Below the pieces are notes generated by a model. The model had not been told where the DNA came from and ran no database searches. It saw only the letters and a program-made list of their open reading frames with translations. Shown here in pieces: positions 8,323-16,512 of a stretch of DNA of 64,000 bases. Made by a program: the position numbers and the translations under genes. Numbering within the stretch: position 1 is the stretch's first letter; every line of letters starts with the position of its first letter. The stretch comes from Parvularcula sp039818345 (GTDB lineage: Bacteria > Pseudomonadota > Alphaproteobacteria > Caulobacterales > Parvularculaceae), in contig JBCBUC010000003.1 in assembly GCA_039818345.1 (NCBI GenBank), positions 124,001 to 188,000 on the forward strand. The letters are read 5' to 3'.

Positions 8323-8918
8323 TGGCGGCGCCTTCCCCTGCTGCTCTTTTTGGCGGTCGTCCGGCGGCCAATCTCGGCGACTTACGGACCAAGGAGCGCT
8401 TGATTCGCGCGTCGGTTATTCTGTTCCAGGAGCATGGCTACCACGCCACTGGCACCGCGGCGCTTCTCACCGCGGCCCAGGCACCCAAAGGCTCGCTTTA
8501 CCACCACTTCCCTGGCGGCAAGGCAGACGTCGCCATAGCGGCGATCGAGTGGCTCGAAGACGAGATCCTCACCGCCCTCGCCAAGACCACCAACAGCGGC
8601 AAAGGGGTCACCGACTTTGTCGGCTGGGTGTTCGAAGGCACCGCCCGATGGGCTGAGCGGACACAGTTCCAGCAAAGCCCGCTCCTGGCGGTGATCACCT
8701 CAGCCGGTGCACCGGATGAGGTGATTGCAGCGGCGCGAAAGGTCTATCAGCGGGCAGAAGATGCGTTCTTGCCCCTATGCGGCGGCAGCCGGGATCTTGC
8801 TGCCCTCATCATCTCCGGACTTGATGGCAGCGTGGTGCTCGCCCGCGCACGGCGCGACGCTGAGCCGATAAGGGCCACCGGACGGGAGCTCAGTCTTTTT
8901 TTGTCGGTCCATCGGTAA
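8322..8918 (+). CDS. TetR/AcrR family transcriptional regulator (LmrA/YxaF-like)
   Basis: The 198-residue protein has a TetR N-terminal HTH (residues about 20-68): TKERLIRASVILFQEHGY, then the recognition helix in KGSLYHHFPGGKADVA. The SLYHHFPGGK pattern and the C-terminal helices fit the LmrA/YxaF branch (TetR_C_LmrA type), whose operators have TAGACC half-sites, as seen upstream at 7840-7855. Translation is coupled to the thioesterase (TAATG overlap). It most likely represses its own operon and responds to a small ligand, possibly electrophilic or aromatic; this is inference from the family. Confidence 0.85.
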   Translation: MAAPSPAALFGGRPAANLGDLRTKERLIRASVILFQEHGYHATGTAALLTAAQAPKGSLYHHFPGGKADVAIAAIEWLEDEILTALAKTTNSGKGVTDFVGWVFEGTARWAERTQFQQSPLLAVITSAGAPDEVIAAARKVYQRAEDAFLPLCGGSRDLAALIISGLDGSVVLARARRDAEPIRATGRELSLFLSVHR

Positions 8919-9008
8919 AAAATGCATCGACCTGTCGATCTGACTGCAACTCATCCGTCTTGAGGGCGAGCTTGTTGATAAGCTCCCCAACCAAGAAAGG
9001 AATGACCC

Positions 9009-9368
9009 ATGCAATACATGTTGCTGATTTTCGACGACGAACAGGTGATGCACAACGCGATCCAAGAAGCAGGCTTTGAAGCCTATATGGCGCCGTGGAT
9101 GGGCTATAGCGAAGCGCTGCAAAAGGCAGGTGTGATGGTGAGCGGCGAGCCGCTGTCCGATGGTCACACCGCATCGACCGTCTCCGTGCGCGGCGGCAAG
9201 CGTGAGGTGCAGGACGGTCCCTTTATCGACAGCAAAGAGCAGCTGGGCGGGTTTTACATTATTGATGTTCCGAACCTCGACGAGGCGCTCGCCTGGGCCG
9301 AGAAATGCCCTGCTGCGCCAACTGGGTATGTTGAAGTTCGTCCCATTGCGGACTTTAGCGGCGCGTGA
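9009..9368 (+). CDS. YCII-related (DGPF) domain protein
   Basis: This 119-residue protein carries the YCII-related signature: the N-terminal MQYMLLIFDDEQ, the central DGPFIDSKEQLGGFYIIDV, and the C-terminal VEVRPI. DGPF proteins are small ferredoxin-like-fold proteins typically encoded next to ECF42 sigma factors, exactly as here, and may work as their partner or target. The ATG has AAGGAATG upstream. The stop overlaps the sigma-factor GTG by 4 nt, indicating translational coupling. Confidence 0.88.
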   Translation: MQYMLLIFDDEQVMHNAIQEAGFEAYMAPWMGYSEALQKAGVMVSGEPLSDGHTASTVSVRGGKREVQDGPFIDSKEQLGGFYIIDVPNLDEALAWAEKCPAAPTGYVEVRPIADFSGA

Positions 9369-10558
9369 GCACCGACCCCCGAGCAGCAGCAGAAGCGGCG
9401 GCCAAAGACAGCCGTGCGCGGCTGCTCGGGCTTCTCTCCCGCCGTACCGGCGACCTCACCGCAGCGGAGGATGCGTTAAGCGACGCCTTTGCTGCGGCCT
9501 TGCAAACCTGGCCCCGCACCGGCGTTCCTCAGTCCCCTGACGCTTGGCTGTTAACAGCGGCAAAGCGGCGCCACGTGGACGAGGTGCGCAAGAGATCCTC
9601 CGCTTCCGCAGGAGAACCAGAGCTTATTCGGATCCTCACTGAGCTCAGTGAGGCGAGCGCGGTCGACGATCCCCGGCTGGGTCTTCTTTTCGTCTGCACA
9701 CACCCCGCGATTGATGAAGCGATCCGGGCACCCTTGATGCTGCAGGTCGTGCTTGGCGCACCGACAAGCACCATTGCCCCGTGCTGGTTGATGACAGAAG
9801 CGGCGATGGCGCAGCGCCTGGTGCGCGCCAAAAAGAAGATCAAGGATGCAGGCATCCCTTTTGAAAAGCCAGGCGAAGAGGTTTGGCACGAGCGCCTGAC
9901 TGCGGTGCTCGATGCGATCTATGCGGCCCTGACGATCGGTGATCAGACCCACGGGCTCTTGGACGAGGCGCTCTACTTGGCAAGCCTTGTTCATCGCGCG
10001 GTTCCTCGCAGCGCTGAAGCCAAAGGGCTCGTCGCTTTAGCGCTCCAGCAGCGGGCACTTCATCCCGACGGTCGACCTGCGACATTCCTTCCCCTTAAGG
10101 ACCGCAACCCTGATGATTGGAACAACGCGTTGATCGAAAGGGCGGAAGGACTGCTTCGACAAGCAGCCGGACAGCGTCAGCCCGGCCGCTATCAGCTCGA
10201 AGCCGCCATCGGCTCGGCGCACATCATTGGTCAGCGCGATGGACGCGACACAAGGGCGGCGGTCATAGAGCTCTATCGTCGCCTGCTCGCGCTCTCTCCC
10301 AGTATTGGCGGGCGCTGTGGTTACGCCGCTGCCCTATTGGATGCCGGCCAACCCAAGATAGCGTTGGCTGAATTGAGATCCATCGAAAGTGCAGCACAGG
10401 CCTATCAGCCCTATTGGGCAACTTTGGCGTCGATCCACCGTGCCTTGGGCGCTGATGCCGAGGCGGCCGAAGCATTGGAGCGGGCAATTGCTCTGACCAC
10501 GGACCCTTCAGTGCAACTGTTTCTGATAAGCATTCGCGATCAATCAACCAAGAATTGA
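9365..10558 (+). CDS. ECF42-type RNA polymerase sigma factor (with DUF6596/TPR-like C-terminus)
   Basis: This 397-residue sigma factor shows a degenerate sigma2 region (LTAAEDALSDAFAAALQTWP, then PDAWLLTAAKRRHVDEVR). The family signature APLMLQVVLGAPTSTIAPCWLMTEAAMAQRLVRAKKKI corresponds to the sigma4 segment. A long helical C-terminal extension of about 200 residues with TPR-like repeats is characteristic of ECF42, which lacks a classical anti-sigma factor. It starts with a GTG that overlaps the YCII gene stop. The canonical LIFTCCHPAL is here LLFVCTHPAI. In ECF42 the C-terminal part is needed for activity. Its target promoters cannot be read from this window. Confidence 0.88.
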   Translation: MSTDPRAAAEAAAKDSRARLLGLLSRRTGDLTAAEDALSDAFAAALQTWPRTGVPQSPDAWLLTAAKRRHVDEVRKRSSASAGEPELIRILTELSEASAVDDPRLGLLFVCTHPAIDEAIRAPLMLQVVLGAPTSTIAPCWLMTEAAMAQRLVRAKKKIKDAGIPFEKPGEEVWHERLTAVLDAIYAALTIGDQTHGLLDEALYLASLVHRAVPRSAEAKGLVALALQQRALHPDGRPATFLPLKDRNPDDWNNALIERAEGLLRQAAGQRQPGRYQLEAAIGSAHIIGQRDGRDTRAAVIELYRRLLALSPSIGGRCGYAAALLDAGQPKIALAELRSIESAAQAYQPYWATLASIHRALGADAEAAEALERAIALTTDPSVQLFLISIRDQSTKN

Positions 10559-10664
10559 GCAGTCTCTTTACCTTACTGAGCAAAGTTACGTTGGATGATT
10601 CCGCGCGCTCTTGCCGCTTTGCGTCAAGATAAGGCAGAGGGTATCGCAAAGCTTGGAGTGACTG

Positions 10665-11081
10665 ATGTCCGACACCATACCCCAGCGCGCGGGTCCTAAC
10701 GCGCCTCTCTCTCCGCACCTTCAGGTTTGGCGGTTCACGGTCACTATGGCCGCATCGATTACCCAGCGCATCGCCGGCGTTGGTAACGCCATCGGTCTTC
10801 TCCTGTTCACGATCTGGGTGGCATCGGCTGCTATGTCAGACGCAGCTTTTGCGTCGGTGAGCGGTTTTCTGGCCTCGCCTTTCGGCATCTTTTTGCTCTT
10901 TGGTTTTACGCTGTCGTTCAGCTTCCACTTCCTCAACGGTATCCGCTATCTCTTTTGGGATGCCGGGCATGGCTTTGACAAATCATTCAGCTCCAAGACC
11001 GCTTGGGCAGCTTTTGCAGGCTCGCTGGTGATGACCGCCGTTATCTTTTTCGTTGGCTTTTCCGTTCACGGAGGCGCGTAA
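10665..11081 (+). CDS. sdhC: Succinate dehydrogenase cytochrome b556 subunit SdhC
   Basis: SdhC is the larger membrane anchor of respiratory complex II and binds heme b and quinone together with SdhD. The 138-residue product has an N-terminal LSPHLQVWRF, three hydrophobic segments, the TQRIAGVGNAIG quinone-site region and the family heme-site pattern SFHFLNGIRYLFWD. The ATG at 10665 follows GGAGTGACTG. It is the first gene of an operon in order C-D-A-x-B and overlaps sdhD by 1 nt. Confidence 0.95.
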   Translation: MSDTIPQRAGPNAPLSPHLQVWRFTVTMAASITQRIAGVGNAIGLLLFTIWVASAAMSDAAFASVSGFLASPFGIFLLFGFTLSFSFHFLNGIRYLFWDAGHGFDKSFSSKTAWAAFAGSLVMTAVIFFVGFSVHGGA

Positions 11082-11419
11082 TGGCGAGTTCATCGACCAA
11101 ACACTTCATCCGTCAGCGGACCACCGCGATGGTCCAAGTACCGCTCTCGATCTGGCTGATCATCTCGATCCTCAGCCACGCGGGCGACACGCGAAGTGAA
11201 ATGCTGACCTTTGTCAGCACCTGGTACAACGCAGGCCTGCTCGTTCTTTTCTTCCTCTCGGTCCCGCTTCACATGTCGATTGGCATTGGTGAAGTGATCG
11301 ACGACTACCTCCATGGCAAGGGACTTAAATCCCTCAGCCACACCGCTAATTCCTTTTATGCCCTGATCATTGGCACGGTCGGCATTGTTTCCGTTATCGC
11401 CATCACGCTCATCGCCTGA
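11081..11419 (+). CDS. sdhD: Succinate dehydrogenase membrane anchor subunit SdhD
   Basis: The 112-residue hydrophobic protein has three TM helices. Family features are VQVPLSIWLIISILSH near the N-terminus, a PLHMSIGIGEVIDDYLHG segment carrying the heme/quinone-region His, and a C-terminal helix. I placed the start at the ATG overlapping the sdhC stop (GGAGGCGCGTAATG); an upstream in-frame start inside sdhC lacks a ribosome binding site. It pairs with SdhC in complex II. Confidence 0.93.
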   Translation: MASSSTKHFIRQRTTAMVQVPLSIWLIISILSHAGDTRSEMLTFVSTWYNAGLLVLFFLSVPLHMSIGIGEVIDDYLHGKGLKSLSHTANSFYALIIGTVGIVSVIAITLIA

Positions 11420-11433
11420 GAAAGGACCGATCC

Positions 11434-13233
11434 ATGTCCGCGACCATGCCTACGAGTTCCTACGAAATCATCGACCACGTGTACGACGTTGTTGTCATCG
11501 GCGCCGGCGGCGCTGGTCTTCGCGCCACACTCGGTGCCGCTGAGGCTGGGCTTAAAACAGCATGCGTCACCAAAGTGTTCCCGACCCGTTCGCACACGGT
11601 TGCGGCGCAGGGCGGTATCTCCGCCTCCTTGGGTAACATGGGCGAGGATGACTGGCGCTGGCACATGTACGACACCGTCAAAGGATCGGACTGGCTCGGC
11701 GACCAGGACTCCATTGAGTATCTGTGCAAGCACGCACCGGCGGCGGTTTACGAACTCGAGCATTGGGGCGTTCCGTTCTCGCGCACCGAAGAAGGGAAGA
11801 TCTACCAACGCGCCTTTGGCGGCATGACCAAAAACTTTGGTGAGGGCCCTGTGCAGCGCACCTGCGCCGCCGCCGATCGGACGGGTCACGCAATCCTTCA
11901 TACGCTCTACGGCCAGGCTGTCCGTCAGCAGGCTGAGTTCTTCATCGAATACTTCGCCCTCGACCTCATCATGGAAGATGGCGAATGCCGCGGTGTGATG
12001 ACTTGGAACCTCGCCGATGGCACGATCCATCGTTTCCGCGCGAAAATGGTGGTGCTCGCCACCGGTGGTTACGGCCGCGCCTATTTCTCAGCGACCTCAG
12101 CCCACACCTGCACCGGTGATGGCAACGCCATGGTGCTTCGCGCGGGCCTACCGCTTCAAGACATGGAGTTTGTGCAGTTCCACCCGTCGGGCATTTACGG
12201 CGCCGGTGTTCTGATCACAGAAGGCGCCCGCGGTGAGGGCGGCTACCTCACCAATTCCGAAGGCGAGCGTTTCATGGAACGCTATGCACCGTCGGCGAAG
12301 GATCTTGCTTCGCGCGACGTGGTGTCTCGCTCGATGACCATGGAGATCCGCGATGGCCGCGGCGTTGGTCCGAATAAGGACCACATCTTCTTGCACCTCA
12401 ACCACATCCCAGCCGAAACATTGGCCCAGCGCCTGCCGGGCATCTCAGAATCGGCAAAGATCTTTGCCGGCGTTGACGTCACCAAAGAACCGATCCCGGT
12501 GATCCCAACCGTCCACTACAATATGGGCGGTATCCCAACCAATTATCACGGCGAGGTTCTCACAAAAGAAGGCACTGATAACGACAAGGTCGTTCCTGGC
12601 CTCATGGCGATCGGCGAAGCGGCCTGTGTGTCTGTGCACGGCGCAAACCGCCTGGGCTCGAACTCGCTCATTGACCTGGTGGTCTTCGGGCGCGCTGCTG
12701 GTCTTCGTTGTGCAGAGATCCTGAACCCCTCCGAGCCCGTTCCAGAGTTCAAAAACGGTGCGGGCGAGAAGGCACTCGATCGTCTCAACAGCTTCCGTTA
12801 CGCCAATGGCAGCACCGGCACCGCTGAGCTTCGCTTGGAAATGCAGCGGACGATGCAAAACAATGCAGCCGTCTTCCGGACCGGCGACGTCCTCAAAGAG
12901 GGCCAAGAGCTGATCCGAAAAGCACAAAAAGGCGCGGACGATATTTCCGTCAGCGATCGGACGATGGTGTGGAACACCGACCTCGTCGAAGCGCTCGAAT
13001 ACGACAACCTGATCGCGCAAGCCATGGTCACGATGGACTCAGCGGCCAACCGTGAGGAAAGCCGCGGTGCCCACGCCCGGGAAGACTTCCCCGAGCGCGA
13101 TGACGACAATTGGATGAAGCACACGATCGCTTGGTACGAAAACGGCGACACCGATATCGACTACCGCCCCGTCCACACATGGACGATGTCGAACGACATC
13201 AGCTATATCGAACCGAAAAAGCGGGTCTACTGA
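11434..13233 (+). CDS. sdhA: Succinate dehydrogenase flavoprotein subunit SdhA
   Basis: SdhA oxidises succinate to fumarate in the TCA cycle and passes electrons to SdhB. The 599-residue length is typical. The N-terminal Rossmann motif GAGGAGLRA binds FAD, and the SHTVAAQGG segment supplies the His for covalent FAD attachment. Active-site segments include FHPSGIYGAGVLITEGARGEGG and the HYNMGGIPTNYHG region. The C-terminus ends with SYIEPKKRVY. GAAAGGA precedes the ATG. It is third in the operon, 14 nt after sdhD. Confidence 0.98.
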   Translation: MSATMPTSSYEIIDHVYDVVVIGAGGAGLRATLGAAEAGLKTACVTKVFPTRSHTVAAQGGISASLGNMGEDDWRWHMYDTVKGSDWLGDQDSIEYLCKHAPAAVYELEHWGVPFSRTEEGKIYQRAFGGMTKNFGEGPVQRTCAAADRTGHAILHTLYGQAVRQQAEFFIEYFALDLIMEDGECRGVMTWNLADGTIHRFRAKMVVLATGGYGRAYFSATSAHTCTGDGNAMVLRAGLPLQDMEFVQFHPSGIYGAGVLITEGARGEGGYLTNSEGERFMERYAPSAKDLASRDVVSRSMTMEIRDGRGVGPNKDHIFLHLNHIPAETLAQRLPGISESAKIFAGVDVTKEPIPVIPTVHYNMGGIPTNYHGEVLTKEGTDNDKVVPGLMAIGEAACVSVHGANRLGSNSLIDLVVFGRAAGLRCAEILNPSEPVPEFKNGAGEKALDRLNSFRYANGSTGTAELRLEMQRTMQNNAAVFRTGDVLKEGQELIRKAQKGADDISVSDRTMVWNTDLVEALEYDNLIAQAMVTMDSAANREESRGAHAREDFPERDDDNWMKHTIAWYENGDTDIDYRPVHTWTMSNDISYIEPKKRVY

Positions 13234-13334
13234 GGAACAAAGCAACGACAGGCCCGGCTACTGATCACGATGGTGGCTGGGCAAAGGATGCTTTTCCTGC
13301 TGAAACAGGGCCTTAAGCGATCAAGGACCTGGCC

Positions 13335-13898
13335 ATGTTTTCTCTTCTGTTGACCGCATCGCTCGCGCTGCAATCCCCGATCGAGGACAGTGCGGTCCTC
13401 GATTGCATCGGCATTGAGCGCGATAAGCGCCGGCTCGCCTGCTATGATGAGGCGCTCAGCCGCAAAGAGCGGCTCGTCGCAGCGGAACGCGAAGCCCAAG
13501 CCCTCGCGGCGAAAACCGAGGCCGCAACGGTCTTAGCGACCGAGCAAGCGCGGATCGAAGCCCTCGAAGCCGAGCTCCTCCTCGCCCAGCAACGGGCCGA
13601 AGAGGCCGAGTTGCGCGCATCCCGCGCTGATGCTCTTGCACAGGAAGCGACCCGCGGGTTTGAGACCTTCACCGCTGAAGTGCGTGAGACATCCGTGTCG
13701 CCCTACGGCAAGCTCACCGTGATGCTCAGCAATGGTGAAACCTGGCGCCAAATTGAAAGCGACAGCACCTCCTTCAGCAAGCAAAGGATGGATAGGGTTC
13801 AAACCGTAGAGGTTCGAGCAGCCGCGCTTGGCAGCCGACGCATGCGCATCGAACCCCTTGGTAAGACCATTCGCGTCGAACGGATCAATGGGGAGTAG
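13335..13898 (+). CDS. Exported coiled-coil protein encoded between sdhA and sdhB
   Basis: The 187-residue product has a signal peptide (MFSLLLTASLALQS), then LDCIGIERDKRRLACYDEAL. A C-x...RRLACYD pattern of this kind occurs in several periplasmic VasI-like families. About 85 residues of Ala/Glu-rich coiled coil follow (residues 45-115). The C-terminal beta segment is VSPYGKLTVMLSNGETWRQ. The function is unknown. Its position inside the sdh operon, 101 nt after sdhA and about 116 nt before sdhB, suggests co-transcription but not necessarily a role in complex II. It would act in the periplasm, whereas SdhAB face the cytoplasm. Confidence 0.8.
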   Translation: MFSLLLTASLALQSPIEDSAVLDCIGIERDKRRLACYDEALSRKERLVAAEREAQALAAKTEAATVLATEQARIEALEAELLLAQQRAEEAELRASRADALAQEATRGFETFTAEVRETSVSPYGKLTVMLSNGETWRQIESDSTSFSKQRMDRVQTVEVRAAALGSRRMRIEPLGKTIRVERINGE

Positions 13899-14014
13899 CG
13901 AACCGTTTCGTAACGGCCAATGAGCTAGAAAACGCGCGGATTCGCCCTTTGCACCGAAGCCACGATCGGCGTATTGCTCGCCGTGAGCCTATTGAGAACG
14001 AGTACGGAATTGCC

Positions 14015-14818
14015 ATGGTTGAACTCACGCTACCGCGAAACTCCAAAGTCACCGGCGAAGGTCGCTCGTTCAAGGGCGAGGGCCAGAACCTTCGCACGGT
14101 GAAGATCTATCGCTACGACCCCAATGACGGGGAAAATCCCCGCGTCGATTCCTATGAGGTCGATGCATCGGGTATTTCGATGGTCCTCGATCTTCTCATC
14201 AAAGTGAAGTCGGAGCTTGACCCGACAATCTCATTCCGACGTTCCTGCCGTGAGGGTGTTTGTGGGTCTTGCGCCTTCAACATCAACGGCAAGAACGGCC
14301 TTGCCTGCACCACTGGGCTTGATGAACTTGGCAAAGGTCCGATCACGGTCTACCCGCTGCCGCACCAACCGGTGGTCAAAGATCTGGTGACCGATCTTTC
14401 GAAGTTCTACCAGCAGCACGCCGCCATTCAGCCCTTCCTCCAGGCAGAGAACGCACCGGAGAAAGAGCATCATCAGACTCAAGAGGATCGCGAAGAGCTC
14501 GACGGGCTTTACGAGTGCATTCTCTGCGCCAGCTGCTCAACAAGCTGCCCATCCTATTGGTGGAACGGCAGCAAAGAGGACAGCGAAAACGAATATCTCG
14601 GCCCGGCGGCACTCCTGCAAGCGAGCCGCTGGATCAAAGACAGCCGCGACGATCAGACTGAGGAGCGCCTGGCCGCCCTCGACGATACGTTCAAGCTTTA
14701 TCGCTGCCACACCATCATGAACTGCGTGCAGGTCTGCCCCAAGGGTCTCAACCCAGCAAAGGCGATCGCTGAGATCAAATCGATGTTGGTTGAACGCGCT
14801 GGCCGGAAAGCGAGCTAG
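14015..14818 (+). CDS. sdhB: Succinate dehydrogenase iron-sulfur subunit SdhB
   Basis: SdhB carries three Fe-S clusters that move electrons from FAD to quinone. In the 267-residue product the [2Fe-2S] motif is SCREGVCGSC with a later Cys in GLACTTGL. The [4Fe-4S] motif is CILCASCSTSCP, and the last cluster uses CHTIMNCVQVCPKGLNP. The length matches the family when translation begins at the ATG at 14015; an upstream in-frame ATG at 13949 gives a non-conserved extension. It is the last gene of the sdh operon. Confidence 0.97.
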   Translation: MVELTLPRNSKVTGEGRSFKGEGQNLRTVKIYRYDPNDGENPRVDSYEVDASGISMVLDLLIKVKSELDPTISFRRSCREGVCGSCAFNINGKNGLACTTGLDELGKGPITVYPLPHQPVVKDLVTDLSKFYQQHAAIQPFLQAENAPEKEHHQTQEDREELDGLYECILCASCSTSCPSYWWNGSKEDSENEYLGPAALLQASRWIKDSRDDQTEERLAALDDTFKLYRCHTIMNCVQVCPKGLNPAKAIAEIKSMLVERAGRKAS

Positions 14819-14924
14819 ACGCTCACGCGCCGGTTTCGCGCAAAAATCGGTAGCCAAGACAGGTCTGAGATTTTAGAGCCGCGCTCTTGCCTTGATCCAG
14901 AGGCATCGTTGGAGCGTCTTTCCC

Positions 14925-15824
14925 ATGCCTTCGCCCTATCTCATCGTGACAGTCGCGGTCGCGCTTGGCGTGGGCATCGACACATTGGTGAAGGCTATTG
15001 CGCTTGATCTTAGTGTGTTGACCGTGACGACTTGGCGGTTTGTGTTCGGATCCGGGTTTGCGTTGACGCTTTTTATTGTCCGCAAGCGCCCCATGCCTCG
15101 TCTGGACGCGATCCGCTTTCACGTGCTGCGCGGCGTTGTCCAATTGATCACGGCTCTCTCCTTCTTCTGGGCACTGACACAAATTGCGCTCGCAGAGGCG
15201 ACGGTGATGGGTTTCATGGCAGCCCTGATGGTCCCCGCCATGGGCCGGTTGATCTTAAAAGAAAAGATCTCGCCGGTGGCCACAGCGGCCGCCCTTGCGG
15301 GGTTTTGCGGGGCGGCTTTTGCGTTGTCTGCTCAAGCGACGGGAGGGCCCGAGGGCAATCGCGTCGCGGGGGCACTTGCTGCCTTCACCGCTGCGGTGGG
15401 TTACGCACTTACCCTCGTCCTTATCCGTCTCAGGACACGCAAAGAGGACACAGACACCATCGCGATGTTTGGCAATGTGATGCCCGCGGCGCTGCTGCTG
15501 CTTTTGATGCTGGTGCTGAACGTCACCTCCCCCAATGCACCGCCGGTTTTCCCAAAGGTCACAAACCTATTGCCGCTCTTTGCCTTAGGTGGGGTGGCGT
15601 TCTGCGTGTGGTGGTTGATGTCCGAAGCCTATCGGCACGCTGAGGCACAGCGCTTGGCACCATTCGAATATCTCGCGCTGCCGATGAGTGTCACCGCCGG
15701 CTTTTTCGTGTTCGGCGAAGTCCCAAGCTGGCGCCTTTACGTCGGCGCGATGATCATCATCGCAGGCTGCCTCGCCATTGCGTTTGAAGATCGCTTACCG
15801 TTCAAACGCTTTAGAACGGATTGA
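14925..15824 (+). CDS. EamA/DMT family transporter
   Basis: The 299-residue inner-membrane protein has about ten hydrophobic helices arranged as two EamA repeats. The first repeat covers roughly residues 1-135 (with TTWRFVFG and LAEATVMGFMAALMV), the second roughly residues 150-290 (FEYLALPMSVTAGFFVFGEV near the end). Such drug/metabolite transporters move amino acids, nucleosides or other metabolites; the substrate cannot be predicted. I prefer the ATG at 14925 to a TTG at 14892. The 3' end overlaps the convergent eipA gene by 14 nt. Confidence 0.88.
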   Translation: MPSPYLIVTVAVALGVGIDTLVKAIALDLSVLTVTTWRFVFGSGFALTLFIVRKRPMPRLDAIRFHVLRGVVQLITALSFFWALTQIALAEATVMGFMAALMVPAMGRLILKEKISPVATAAALAGFCGAAFALSAQATGGPEGNRVAGALAAFTAAVGYALTLVLIRLRTRKEDTDTIAMFGNVMPAALLLLLMLVLNVTSPNAPPVFPKVTNLLPLFALGGVAFCVWWLMSEAYRHAEAQRLAPFEYLALPMSVTAGFFVFGEVPSWRLYVGAMIIIAGCLAIAFEDRLPFKRFRTD

Positions 15825-16443
15825 TGCTCCGGTCACGGCTGAATTTGATATATTCGACCGCGATTCCGCTCCGCGCGCCGACACCTGTACGAATAGGAAC
15901 CACCGTCGTCTGACCATTTGTCATCGCTTCCGCGCCGACGCCGCCAACAAAGAAGAGATTGGCACCGCCTCCGGGGTAACGGCGAAAAATATTCTCGGTC
16001 TCCCCAAGGTTATAGACGAGGACAAAAACCTTGGACGCGTCACCGCCAAGGTCGAAACCAAGGCTTGGGCCCTGCCAATAGATTTCCAAAGGCTCTGCGT
16101 CCGGACGATAAAGATAGCCCCGCCCATAGGCGAGGCCAACGCCAAACGCACCGCTCGCTTCCTCGCCAGCGATATAGGCTTGTGGGCGCCCCTCGGCATC
16201 AAACACTCGATCGATCACTTCCGCGATTTCAGCCGAAGCCTGACCAAACACATCTTCAGCCTCATCGACCAGCGTGTTCTTTTCATAGGTGGGGTAATCA
16301 AGATCGCGTTCCACCACCCGGCTCTCCACGGAGTAATTGGACGTGGCAGGTCCAGGATCATTGCCTATGCTCCCGATGGTTTCGCAAGACGCAAGGGCAA
16401 AGGCGGCGAGCATAATCGCCAAGGATGGGCGGCGCAGGGTCAT
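15811..16443 (-). CDS. eipA: EipA/DUF1134 family envelope protein
   Basis: The 210-residue protein has a signal/lipoprotein-like N-terminus (AIMLAAFALASCETIG, with a lipobox-like LASC). Next comes a DUF1134 domain with PTYEKNTLVDEAEDVFG, EASGAFGVGLAYGRG and GPSLGFDLGGDASKVFVLVY near its centre. Brucella EipA, of the same family, is a periplasmic beta-barrel protein needed for envelope integrity. The ATG at 16443 removes a non-conserved upstream extension. The predicted lipidation is unusual for the family and should be treated with care. Confidence 0.85.
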   Translation of the reverse strand: MTLRRPSLAIMLAAFALASCETIGSIGNDPGPATSNYSVESRVVERDLDYPTYEKNTLVDEAEDVFGQASAEIAEVIDRVFDAEGRPQAYIAGEEASGAFGVGLAYGRGYLYRPDAEPLEIYWQGPSLGFDLGGDASKVFVLVYNLGETENIFRRYPGGGANLFFVGGVGAEAMTNGQTTVVPIRTGVGARSGIAVEYIKFSRDRSINPF

Positions 16444-16512
16444 ACGGTTCTCCGATGAGCAACGTGATCGACGAGGAACGGTATGTCGCCCGCCGCAGGA
16501 CGAGCGCAAGGC

